A DNA stretch of 6,105 nt from an uncultured Veillonella sp. GTDB taxonomy: Bacteria > Bacillota > Negativicutes > Veillonellales > Veillonellaceae. Shown here piece after piece: positions 1 to 6,105 of the stretch. The stretch spans positions 1 through 6,105 of the forward strand of contig URSE01000064.1 of NCBI GenBank assembly GCA_900550455.1, in the 5' to 3' direction. The notes under the pieces are model-generated. The model did not search any database. It saw only the letters and a program-made list of their open reading frames with translations, and had not been told where the DNA came from. Position 1 is the first letter of the stretch. The number at the start of each line of letters is the position of its first letter. A program made the position numbers and the translations under genes.

Positions 1-162
1 TTCACGAGTTTCGAAAGTACCGAAACCGATTACTTGTACTTTGTCGCCTGCTGTCAAAGCTTCAGCAACTGTATCAAATACAGCTTTTACTGCTTTTTCA
101 GCATCTTTTTTTGTCAATTCAGCTTTTGTTGCAACGCTTGCGATCAATTCTGTTTTGTTCAT
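1..162 (-). CDS. hup: HU-family DNA-binding protein, N-terminal part (cut by window edge)
   Basis: Only the first 54 codons are present; the frame is open and runs off the left edge. The translation begins MNKTELIASVATKAELTKKD and contains the HU/IHF family signature region VQVIGFGTFETRE (residues 42-54), the turn leading into the beta-arm that grips the DNA minor groove. HU proteins are about 90 residues long, so roughly 40% is missing. Known role of the family: a dimeric nucleoid protein that binds and bends DNA without strong sequence specificity and assists replication, recombination and repair. The ATG start is supported by a full AAGGAGG ribosome binding site at 170-176, seven bases upstream. 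Codon use differs from the other three genes: every Lys is AAA, every Glu GAA, every Leu TTG and every Ile ATC, as expected for a highly expressed gene. HU versus an IHF-like paralogue cannot be fully settled from half the protein, but HU is much more likely. Confidence 0.95.
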   Translation of the reverse strand, partial: MNKTELIASVATKAELTKKDAEKAVKAVFDTVAEALTAGDKVQVIGFGTFETRE

Positions 163-191
163 AACAAAACCTCCTTAAAAATAAATAGACG

Positions 192-224
192 CATTTAAGT
201 TGACTCCCTAGGTCGACCTAAATG
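192..224 (-). terminator. Imperfect hairpin over the mazG stop codon; possible terminator or attenuator before hup
   Basis: On the minus strand, 13 bases (224-212) can pair with 13 bases (204-192) around a 7-base loop. The pairing is 9 bp including one G-U, then one C/A mismatch, then 3 bp. A few bases after the stem come TATTTATTTTT (187-177) and then the hup ribosome binding site. The hairpin includes the mazG TAG stop (220-218). Nested inside is a perfect 12-base palindrome, taggtcgaccta, at 209-220. The stem is AT-rich at its base and the U-rich stretch is offset by about 4 bases, so it would be a weak intrinsic terminator at best. It could instead partly uncouple hup from the mazG transcript, protect a processed hup mRNA end, or be a protein-binding site. 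I found no convincing -35/-10 pair for hup in the 55-base gap. Confidence 0.4.
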
Positions 225-1099
225 GATTCATGCGCTTTCGCCTGCTCCCAAAAGGCATCCAACTCTGCTAGTGAATAGCTCTCCCATGGACGACCACTTT
301 GGTCAACACATTGTTCAACATACGCAAAGCGCTTGCAAAACTTAGTGTTTGTGCGGTTCAGTGCATTTTCTCCGCTTATTTTAAACCATCTAAATAGATT
401 TATCAAGGCAAAAAGCACATCGCCGCCCTCTTTTTCCATGTTTTCCCTATCATTTTCAGCGATAGCTTCTTTAAACTCTTCTATTTCTTCGTATACTTTT
501 GTCCAACAAGGATCCACAGAATCCCAGTCAAAACCTACCTTGGCGGCCTTTTCTTGTAGTTTTTGAGCACGCATCAGGGCAGGCAGGCCCTTAGGAACAC
601 CAGCTAGAACTTTTTTTCGCCCCTGTCCCTTCTCTTTGGCCTTCAATTGATCCCAAGTCAGCTTAGTCTCTCCCATTTCAAGGGCTGATGACTGGTTAAA
701 TACATGGGGATGACGGCCCACCATCTTTTGGGATACGTCATTGATGACATCCTGAACGGTAAACTCTCCCCGCTCTTCTGCTAGGCGGGCATGAAAGACC
801 ACTTGGAGGAGTATATCCCCCAACTCTTCCCGCAAGTTATCCATATCATCAGCATCGATGGCATCTAGAGCCTCATACACCTCTTCCAATAGGTAGCGAC
901 GAAGGCTCTTGTGAGTTTGAGCCCGGTCCCAATCACACCCACCTGGTTCCCGTAGGGTCCTTACCACGTCTTCCAAGGGTTCTAACGTGAAAGCCAGATC
1001 TTCCATATCCCGCTCATAGGCAGCGGTAACTGGATCTTTTTCTTCCTCGGGGATTGATGTAGCTACCATGTCTCCTGGGAATTTTTCTTCATATGTCAT
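218..1099 (-). CDS. mazG: Nucleoside triphosphate pyrophosphohydrolase MazG
   Basis: MazG hydrolyses (d)NTPs to NMP plus pyrophosphate in the cytoplasm and is thought to remove aberrant nucleotides. The 293-residue product carries two MazG domains. The first (about residues 37-165) has GCDWDRAQTHKSLRRYLLEE, the metal-binding pattern E72-E73-x-x-E76, and E92-x-x-D95 in EELGDILLQ. The second (about 175-285) has E204-E205-x-x-E208 and E224-x-x-D227 in EKEGGDVLFALINLFR, so both acidic metal sites look intact. The family's usual CPWD is CDWD here (residues 55-58). Bacillus YabN also has an N-terminal SAM-dependent methylase domain of about 200 residues; that domain is absent, with only an acidic leader of about 36 residues before the first MazG domain. 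Start choice: the frame is open up to a TTG at 1121-1123 (301 residues), but that TTG has no ribosome binding site, whereas the ATG at 1097-1099 has AAGAGG six bases upstream. It lies about 30 bases after the flippase stop, so it is probably in the same operon. Confidence 0.95.
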   Translation of the reverse strand: MTYEEKFPGDMVATSIPEEEKDPVTAAYERDMEDLAFTLEPLEDVVRTLREPGGCDWDRAQTHKSLRRYLLEEVYEALDAIDADDMDNLREELGDILLQVVFHARLAEERGEFTVQDVINDVSQKMVGRHPHVFNQSSALEMGETKLTWDQLKAKEKGQGRKKVLAGVPKGLPALMRAQKLQEKAAKVGFDWDSVDPCWTKVYEEIEEFKEAIAENDRENMEKEGGDVLFALINLFRWFKISGENALNRTNTKFCKRFAYVEQCVDQSGRPWESYSLAELDAFWEQAKAHESI

Positions 1100-1105
1100 A
1101 CTATA

Positions 1106-1111
1106 CCTCTT
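1106..1111 (-). promoter_or_regulatory. Ribosome binding site deciding the mazG start
   Basis: The minus strand reads AAGAGG here, six bases before the ATG at 1099. It is one base away from the AAGGAGG consensus. The alternative in-frame TTG at 1123 has nothing purine-rich at a suitable distance, so this site favours the shorter 293-residue MazG. Confidence 0.6.
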
Positions 1112-1131
1112 ACCAAGTAGCAATATAAGTT

Positions 1132-2703
1132 CTACTTACCCTCTCGAGCACGCAATTTCTTGCCTATAACAGGGAAATTATATAAGTCCTTGTAGACAAG
1201 AGCCTTAGTAATCCAAAGTGTGACCACATAGACGAGAAGGGCCACAATGATAGTCAAGGCTACGGCTATATTATTCCCCAACAAACTTTGGAGGAAGAGG
1301 AAAACCACCTCGGAAGCACCGCCCATAGCTAAGGCAGAAAGAATAATTTTAAGAAATATCTTAGGATTCATAATAGAGCCCACCAAACGACCTACAAACC
1401 ACAGGTTGATAAGAGCTGCTACTGCAAATGTGGCATTGGTAGCCCACGCCGCTCCATTGATTCCAATCATAGGTGTCAACACCATATCCAAGATTACCTT
1501 GGCCACTAAACCTAGGCCAATGGTCACCATAGGTATAAGAGTCTTACCCAGCCCCTGTAAAACAGCTGCTGTTACCTGCTGTAAGCCGATGAAAATAATG
1601 GTCAAAGACATGACGGCGATAACAGGACCCGCATAAGGGGTAGCATAGAGGAGTTGAGAAACTGGCTGAGCTAAAACGGAAAGGCCCACGCAAGCTGGAA
1701 TGGTAAAGAGACTGGCCACCTTCATAGCCGATTGGGCCCGTCCTCTTACACTACTAAGTTGCTGCAAGGAATAAGACTCCGAAATAGCTGGCACCAAGGA
1801 AGATGCCAAAGATTGAGTCAGTATGACCGGTAGCCCCACCAAGGATGTAGCCATGCCTGCCAAATATCCGTACTGGGTGGTAGCCTCTTTCATATAGTAA
1901 CCAGTATTAATGAGGCTCTGAGGCACAATATAGAGATCAATGGCTGTCACCAGTGGAAGAACGATATTGGCTAGTGATACAGGTACCGCCAATAGGGCTA
2001 GGCGCTTTAGGATAGACCCTGTCGACTCCACTAAGGCAGCTTGATTTTGTTGGCCCTCTAAATCCTTACGAATAGCAGCCTGACGACCATAAAAGAAGAG
2101 AAGGACCACAAATCCTGCCAAAACACCTGGCAGGGTGGCAAAGGTTGCCCCTGCGGCCGCCCAATCGAGGCCTCGGTCAATGAGCAAGTAGGCCAAGACA
2201 ACCATAGTCGTCACCCGGAAGGTTTGTTCAAAAATCTGAGAAACCCCCGTTGGCACCATGTATTGGAAGCCCTGGAAGTAGCCCCTAAAGCAGGCCAGCA
2301 TAGTCACGATAAAGAGGCCCGGAGCCAAGGCCTGGATGGCCAAGAGAGCCCGAGGGTCTGTGACCATACCAGAGTCCACCATAGCTTGGGCTGTCCCATA
2401 GAGAGCTAATGAGAAGACTAGGCCTACAAAAAAGAGAATGACAAAGGAGGTCTTAAAAATCCGTCTAACCCCCCGCATATCCTTATTGGCTAGCTTATCC
2501 GCAATCATGATGGAAATGGCCACCGGTACACCCGAAGCAGCAATGGCTACGATAATTTGATAGATAGGATAGGCCATCTGGTAGAGGCCAATCCCCTCCC
2601 CCCCTAGAATACGGGCTATAAAGACCTTGGAGAGGGCCCCTATAACTTTCACAATGAGCCCCGCTAAGGTAAGGATCATAGCACCCTTTAAAAATCGATT
2701 CAT
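1132..2703 (-). CDS. SpoVB/YabM-type polysaccharide biosynthesis flippase (MOP/MATE superfamily membrane protein)
   Basis: A 523-residue integral membrane protein of the MVF/polysaccharide transporter branch of the MOP superfamily, whose members (MurJ, Wzx, SpoVB, YabM) flip lipid-linked sugar precursors across the cytoplasmic membrane. About 14 hydrophobic segments can be picked out, near residues 10-30, 41-66, 85-108, 122-142, 160-175, 183-205, 236-260, 283-303, 329-351, 359-380, 386-410, 414-440, 449-472 and 479-500. This is the normal count and length for the family. Family-like motifs are FIARILGGEGIGLYQMAYPI near the N-terminus, FRGYFQGFQYMVPT (139-152) and SLVPAISESYSLQ (302-314). The C-terminus is a short basic tail. 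It starts 9 bases after mfd with a strong ribosome binding site, so it is translated from the mfd mRNA. Bacillus has a homologue (yabM) at the same locus. The exact substrate cannot be read from sequence: peptidoglycan lipid II or another polysaccharide carrier are both possible, and the SpoVB resemblance does not imply sporulation. Confidence 0.92.
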   Translation of the reverse strand: MNRFLKGAMILTLAGLIVKVIGALSKVFIARILGGEGIGLYQMAYPIYQIIVAIAASGVPVAISIMIADKLANKDMRGVRRIFKTSFVILFFVGLVFSLALYGTAQAMVDSGMVTDPRALLAIQALAPGLFIVTMLACFRGYFQGFQYMVPTGVSQIFEQTFRVTTMVVLAYLLIDRGLDWAAAGATFATLPGVLAGFVVLLFFYGRQAAIRKDLEGQQNQAALVESTGSILKRLALLAVPVSLANIVLPLVTAIDLYIVPQSLINTGYYMKEATTQYGYLAGMATSLVGLPVILTQSLASSLVPAISESYSLQQLSSVRGRAQSAMKVASLFTIPACVGLSVLAQPVSQLLYATPYAGPVIAVMSLTIIFIGLQQVTAAVLQGLGKTLIPMVTIGLGLVAKVILDMVLTPMIGINGAAWATNATFAVAALINLWFVGRLVGSIMNPKIFLKIILSALAMGGASEVVFLFLQSLLGNNIAVALTIIVALLVYVVTLWITKALVYKDLYNFPVIGKKLRAREGK

Positions 2704-2707
2704 CGGT

Positions 2708-2714
2708 CCTCCTT
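2708..2714 (-). promoter_or_regulatory. Ribosome binding site of the flippase gene, overlapping the mfd stop codon
   Basis: The minus strand reads AAGGAGG at 2714-2708, only four bases before the flippase ATG (2703-2701). Its first two bases are the last two of the mfd TAA stop (2715-2713). Such an overlap suggests that ribosomes finishing mfd help translation to start on the flippase gene (translational coupling). The four-base spacing is a little short. Confidence 0.75.
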
Positions 2715-5700
2715 AGTCTGTATCGCGTAATGCCAGGTTCTTCATAACCCGGTCCATAATGGTCAAAATATCTGCTCCTAGGCTCTTGGTATAGATGTAA
2801 ACCATGAGAGGCTGTCCTGCCTGTCCTTGGCCGCCCAGAATTTTCATAGACTTCCATAGAGCTTGGTCTATAGAACCTAAATCCCAGCCTACCATCTTAG
2901 ACTCGTCCTGCCATTGGATAGTGATTGTATCATTGCGGAAGAGGATGGATTTGATACCCAAGAGGCGAGCTTCTTCTTTGATCTTAGCCACCCGGAGGAG
3001 GCGCTCCACTGGATCGGTAGGTGTCCCAAAACGGTCCACCAATTCATCCGTTAAATCGTTGAGTTCACCCAGGGATTTGACCTTGAGGAGGCGTTGGTAG
3101 ATGGAAATCTTCCGAGCCGAATCCTTAATATAGGCGTCGTCTATAAAGGCGTCTACCTCAAGATCCACCGCAGGATCAGGTGGCACAACTTCCACTTCTT
3201 TATGTTGGGCCTTGGCAACAGCCTCTTCTAACATGGCCACATAGGTGCCAAAGCCTACAGCGGCGATATTACCGTGTTGTTGGGATCCTAACAGATTACC
3301 CGCACCACGGATTTCAAGGTCCCGCATAGCCAGCTTAAAGCCAGCCCCCAATTCCGTAAACTCTTCAATAGCCTTAAGGCGCTTTTCCGCTTGCTCTGTT
3401 AAGAGCTTGTCTGGTCGGTACATAAAGTAGGCATAGGCTCGGCGCCGAGACCTCCCTACCCGTCCCCGCATTTGATAGAGTTGGCTGAGGCCTAAACGGT
3501 CTGCATCATAGATAATGATGGTATTAGCATTAGGTATATCCAGTCCCGTTTCAATAATGGAGGTGGATAAGAGAACATCGTAGTGGCCTTCATAGAAGTC
3601 AGTCATAATGTTCTCGATTTGTCGTCCCGTCATCTGCCCATGAGCAATGGCCACACGTAGGTCTGGCATAGCTTGGGTCAATACTTCTTCCATATGTCCA
3701 ATGGAGGCTACCCGATTGTAGACGAAGAAGACCTGACCACCTCGTTGCAGTTCCCGTCGAATGGCATCGGTGATAATTCCCATATCGTATTCCACTACAT
3801 AGGTTTGAACTGGCAAGCGATCTTCTGGTGGCGTAGAGATGACAGACATCTCCCTAACCCCTACCAAAGACATATGGAGGGTCCGTGGTATCGGCGTAGC
3901 AGATAAGGTAAGAACGTCTATAGTATTAGCCCATTCCTTCCACTTTTCCTTTTGGGCAACCCCAAAGCGTTGCTCTTCATCTACCACCAAGAGGCCTAAG
4001 TCCTTAAACTTAACCTTAGCATTTAAGAGAGAGTGGGTTCCGATAAGGACATCCACCTGGCCTTCTGCTGTCTTCTTAAGAGTCTCCTTCTTCTCCGCAG
4101 CTGACCGGAAGCGGTTGAGGACATCGACATGAAGCCCCCAATGGGAGAAACGATCAGAGAAGGTTTGGAAGTGCTGTTGAGCTAGAACAGTAGTCGGCAC
4201 TAGAACTGCTACCTGCTTACCAGCCATGACAGCCTTAAAGATAGCCCGCATAGCCACCTCAGTCTTACCAAAGCCCACATCGCCACAAAGAAGCCGATCC
4301 ATAGGCTGTTGCCGCTCCATAGATTCCTTGATTTCTGCTGTAGCTACCAATTGATCTGCCGTTTCTTCGTAAGGGAAGGCATCTTCAAATTCAGCCTGCC
4401 AAGGAGTATCCTCGGGAAAGGCAAAACCTTCAGCAATCTCCCGCTTAGCATAAAGTTCGACTAGCTTATCTGCCAAGTCGTCGATGGATTTTTGAGCCTT
4501 AGCCTTAACCTTGCGCCAGTCTGCACCACCCATCTTATGGATACGCGGCACATCCCCCTCGTTACCAATGTACTTTTGTAGTTGATCCAAATGATCTGCT
4601 GGCAGGAAGAGGCGGTCTGTCCCTGCATAGGCAATTTCGATATAATCCTTATGCTTGCCCTCTACCTCAATGGTTTTGAGACCTAAATACTTACCGATAC
4701 CATGAAGGGCATGAACTACATAGTCTCCCACCGTCAGATCCGTGAAGTAGTTAATTTCCTGCCCCTTCTCTTGCTTACGGCGAAGGCGTTTCTTTTGGGT
4801 CCCGTAGATATTCCCTTCAGTAACTAAGATAAAATGGCTATGAGGTAATTCAAAGCCATCTGTCAGAAGGCCCTGCATGACTAGGACTACATTCTTCTTA
4901 AGGCCCCAGTGGTCCACCTCTTCGTAGCGAATGCCGCCTTCTGCCAAGGCTGCCAAGAGGCTCTCCTTACGCTGGCGGTTGTTCATAACTAGAACCACTT
5001 GATGGCCTAGCTTGTGCCAGTTCTTGACTTCTTCAATAAAGATAGGGACCTGCCGTTCAAAGGAGGTCATAGACTTCCCTTGAATGCCGATAGAGCTAAA
5101 GCCAGGAAGGCCCATAGACCGCTGCTGCATAAAGGTATAGGCAATTTGCCGCTTGGCTACCATGGTTCTAGTCAAAGCGGGCCAATCCGCATGGGTTTTG
5201 AGGTGGTCTGGGTCCTCTTTGAGATACTTCTTGAGGGCCTCTTGCACGCGCAGAGGCTCATCAATAATCAACAAGGCATCCTTACCATAGGAGAGAAGGG
5301 TAGCCAGATTATCAGATGAAATCATGGAAAAAGGAGCTACGTTAAAGGTATCCAGAGAATCGATGGACCGTTGGCTAACCTCATCAAAATGGCGAATGGT
5401 ATCCACCTGGTCCCCAAACAGTTCAATCCGGACCGGTTTATCTTCATTAACAGGGAAGATGTCGATGATATCACCACGAACAGCAAAATGTCCCCGCTGT
5501 TCAACCTGGTCTACCCGCTCGTAACCATTGGAGACCAATTCTTCTAAGAGGGTATCTCGATTAAGTTCTTCCCCTAGGTTGATATGAAGAACACAAGCCT
5601 TTAACTGATCAGGGTCAGCTATGTATTGAGCCACTTCTTCAGCGGTAGCAATGACCACAGAAGGATGACCCCAGATGAGGTCTGCTAAAGCGGACATCTG

Positions 5701-6006
5701 ATTTGCCTGATTCTCTAGAGACCGAGCCGCGGTAGAAAATTGGACATGATCTACCTGTGGAAAACGGCGGACTACCTTATGAGGGGCTAAAAAAGCTAAA
5801 TCCCGCTCCCAGCGATCAGCCTCTTCCCGATTATGGACCAGGACGATGATCGCTTCTTCCTCCGCCTCCTTAAGGGCCTGGGCCCAAAGGAAGGTCTTTT
5901 GCGACCCAGACAGGCCGTATATATTGGTCTTACCATCCTGCCTAAAGGCCTCTACAGCACTTTTAAAGGAAGGATTATCGTACAACAAGTCTTGAATTGC
6001 TTTCAT
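2713..6006 (-). CDS. mfd: Transcription-repair coupling factor Mfd
   Basis: Mfd is a double-stranded DNA translocase that binds RNA polymerase stalled at a lesion, pushes it off and recruits UvrA for nucleotide excision repair. The 1097-residue product is near the usual family length of about 1150. Domains in order: a UvrB-like module (about 1-340) with a degenerate nucleotide-binding loop GLSGSQKT (31-38) and the UvrA-contact region around RGHFAVRGDIIDIFPV (171-186); an RNA polymerase-interacting CarD-like domain (about 420-490, DYVVHALHGIGKYLG); the relay helix LADKLVELYAKRE (511-523); then RecG-like helicase lobes. The helicase motifs are intact: Walker A GDVGFGKTE (575-583), PTTVLAQQH (604-612), DEEQ (676-679), SATPIPRTL (702-710), TSIIETGLDIP (815-825) and QMRGRVGRS (845-853). 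The translocation (TRG) region follows, with RDLEIRGAGNLLGSQQHG (895-912), and then the C-terminal regulatory domain (about 940-1097). The ATG start matches the expected N-terminus; its ribosome binding site is weak (purine-rich AGAAGAGA a few bases upstream). It is the first gene of the cluster in this window. Confidence 0.98.
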   Translation of the reverse strand: MKAIQDLLYDNPSFKSAVEAFRQDGKTNIYGLSGSQKTFLWAQALKEAEEEAIIVLVHNREEADRWERDLAFLAPHKVVRRFPQVDHVQFSTAARSLENQANQMSALADLIWGHPSVVIATAEEVAQYIADPDQLKACVLHINLGEELNRDTLLEELVSNGYERVDQVEQRGHFAVRGDIIDIFPVNEDKPVRIELFGDQVDTIRHFDEVSQRSIDSLDTFNVAPFSMISSDNLATLLSYGKDALLIIDEPLRVQEALKKYLKEDPDHLKTHADWPALTRTMVAKRQIAYTFMQQRSMGLPGFSSIGIQGKSMTSFERQVPIFIEEVKNWHKLGHQVVLVMNNRQRKESLLAALAEGGIRYEEVDHWGLKKNVVLVMQGLLTDGFELPHSHFILVTEGNIYGTQKKRLRRKQEKGQEINYFTDLTVGDYVVHALHGIGKYLGLKTIEVEGKHKDYIEIAYAGTDRLFLPADHLDQLQKYIGNEGDVPRIHKMGGADWRKVKAKAQKSIDDLADKLVELYAKREIAEGFAFPEDTPWQAEFEDAFPYEETADQLVATAEIKESMERQQPMDRLLCGDVGFGKTEVAMRAIFKAVMAGKQVAVLVPTTVLAQQHFQTFSDRFSHWGLHVDVLNRFRSAAEKKETLKKTAEGQVDVLIGTHSLLNAKVKFKDLGLLVVDEEQRFGVAQKEKWKEWANTIDVLTLSATPIPRTLHMSLVGVREMSVISTPPEDRLPVQTYVVEYDMGIITDAIRRELQRGGQVFFVYNRVASIGHMEEVLTQAMPDLRVAIAHGQMTGRQIENIMTDFYEGHYDVLLSTSIIETGLDIPNANTIIIYDADRLGLSQLYQMRGRVGRSRRRAYAYFMYRPDKLLTEQAEKRLKAIEEFTELGAGFKLAMRDLEIRGAGNLLGSQQHGNIAAVGFGTYVAMLEEAVAKAQHKEVEVVPPDPAVDLEVDAFIDDAYIKDSARKISIYQRLLKVKSLGELNDLTDELVDRFGTPTDPVERLLRVAKIKEEARLLGIKSILFRNDTITIQWQDESKMVGWDLGSIDQALWKSMKILGGQGQAGQPLMVYIYTKSLGADILTIMDRVMKNLALRDTD

Positions 6007-6021
6007 CTATATCTCTTCTAT

Positions 6022-6055
6022 AAACAGAAATAGGGCGTGACGAAAACGCCACACC
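6022..6055 (-). terminator. GC-rich hairpin plus U-rich tract upstream of mfd
   Basis: On the minus strand GGTGTGGCG (6055-6047) pairs with CGTCACGCC (6042-6034) around a TTTT loop, giving 9 bp with two G-U pairs. Two further A-T pairs can form outside a bulged C. A U-rich stretch, TTTCTGTTT (6030-6022), follows. This looks like a moderate intrinsic terminator, probably for a gene on the same strand beyond the right edge (pth is the usual neighbour of mfd in Firmicutes, but it is not visible here). Alternatively it is a hairpin in the 5' leader of the mfd mRNA. The broken U-tract keeps confidence moderate. Confidence 0.45.
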
Positions 6056-6069
6056 TAATTACTTATATA

Positions 6070-6097
6070 TTAATAGTCTTATTTTACTACTTTTAAA
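6070..6097 (-). promoter_or_regulatory. Possible weak sigma-70-type promoter for the mfd cluster
   Basis: On the minus strand TTTAAA (6097-6092) and TATTAA (6075-6070) are separated by 16 bases and resemble -35 and -10 elements. The whole stretch from 6056 to 6105 is very AT-rich, so chance matches are likely. If real, transcription would start just before the hairpin at 6034-6055, placing that hairpin at the 5' end of the mRNA. The rest of 6007-6105 shows no gene. Confidence 0.25.
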
Positions 6098-6105
6098 GGT
6101 ATATA

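Noticed and set aside
1100..1123. TTG start at 1121-1123 giving a 301-residue MazG
   Set aside because: No ribosome binding site precedes the TTG, while the ATG 24 bases downstream has AAGAGG at a six-base distance. The eight extra residues belong to no domain.
1247..1636. Plus-strand open frame of 129 codons inside the flippase gene
   Set aside because: It is antisense to a well-supported membrane protein gene, its translation resembles no known family, and it has no convincing ribosome binding site. It is a shadow of the opposite strand's codon pattern.
2495..2857. Minus-strand open frame of 120 codons spanning the mfd/flippase junction
   Set aside because: It overlaps the end of mfd and the start of the flippase gene in another frame. 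Both genes are supported by family motifs, and this frame's product is low-complexity in character with no recognisable domain.
3673..4132. Two overlapping plus-strand open frames (77 and 97 codons) within mfd
   Set aside because: They are antisense to the conserved helicase motifs of Mfd and are explained by its codon structure; there is no independent sign of coding.
6007..6105. Possible riboswitch or T-box in the mfd leader
   Set aside because: The leader visible is under 100 bases with a single simple hairpin, and shows none of the conserved elements of known riboswitch classes.
1..6105. A new defence, mobile or otherwise undescribed system
   Set aside because: All four genes belong to well-known housekeeping families in a conserved order, together fill nearly the whole window, and there are no direct repeats, insertion-sequence ends or unexplained long gaps.

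Overview
The window holds an ordinary housekeeping gene cluster, with every gene on the minus strand. In transcription order (right to left) these are mfd, a MOP/MATE-superfamily lipid-carrier flippase of the SpoVB/YabM type, mazG, and the start of a gene for the nucleoid protein HU, which is cut by the left edge. No RNA gene, insertion sequence, CRISPR array, phage gene or defence gene was seen. I did not find a new biological system here.

Organism: the order mfd - SpoVB-like flippase - mazG is the conserved Firmicutes arrangement known from Bacillus (mfd-spoVT-yabM-yabN). The proteins look like those of Negativicutes, and the combination of an HU gene directly after mazG, no spoVT between mfd and the flippase, and moderate GC fits a non-sporulating, Veillonella-like lineage. 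The phylum-level reading is fairly secure. The genus-level reading is inference from memory, without a database search.

Layout: positions 6007-6105 are the AT-rich leader upstream of mfd, with a possible weak promoter and a GC-rich hairpin followed by a U-rich stretch. mfd (2713-6006) is followed after only 9 bases by the flippase gene (1132-2703), whose ribosome binding site overlaps the mfd stop codon, so the two are almost certainly co-transcribed. After about 30 bases comes mazG (218-1099 with the preferred ATG start). A 55-base gap, containing an imperfect hairpin that covers the mazG stop codon, separates mazG from the HU gene (start codon at 160-162), which has a textbook ribosome binding site and a codon bias typical of highly expressed genes.

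How they work together: Mfd rescues or removes RNA polymerase stalled at DNA lesions and recruits UvrA; MazG hydrolyses (d)NTPs and may clean damaged nucleotides from the pool; HU compacts DNA and takes part in repair and recombination. The flippase probably serves envelope polysaccharide or peptidoglycan precursor export. The shared theme is genome maintenance plus envelope synthesis, but the linkage may be historical rather than functional.
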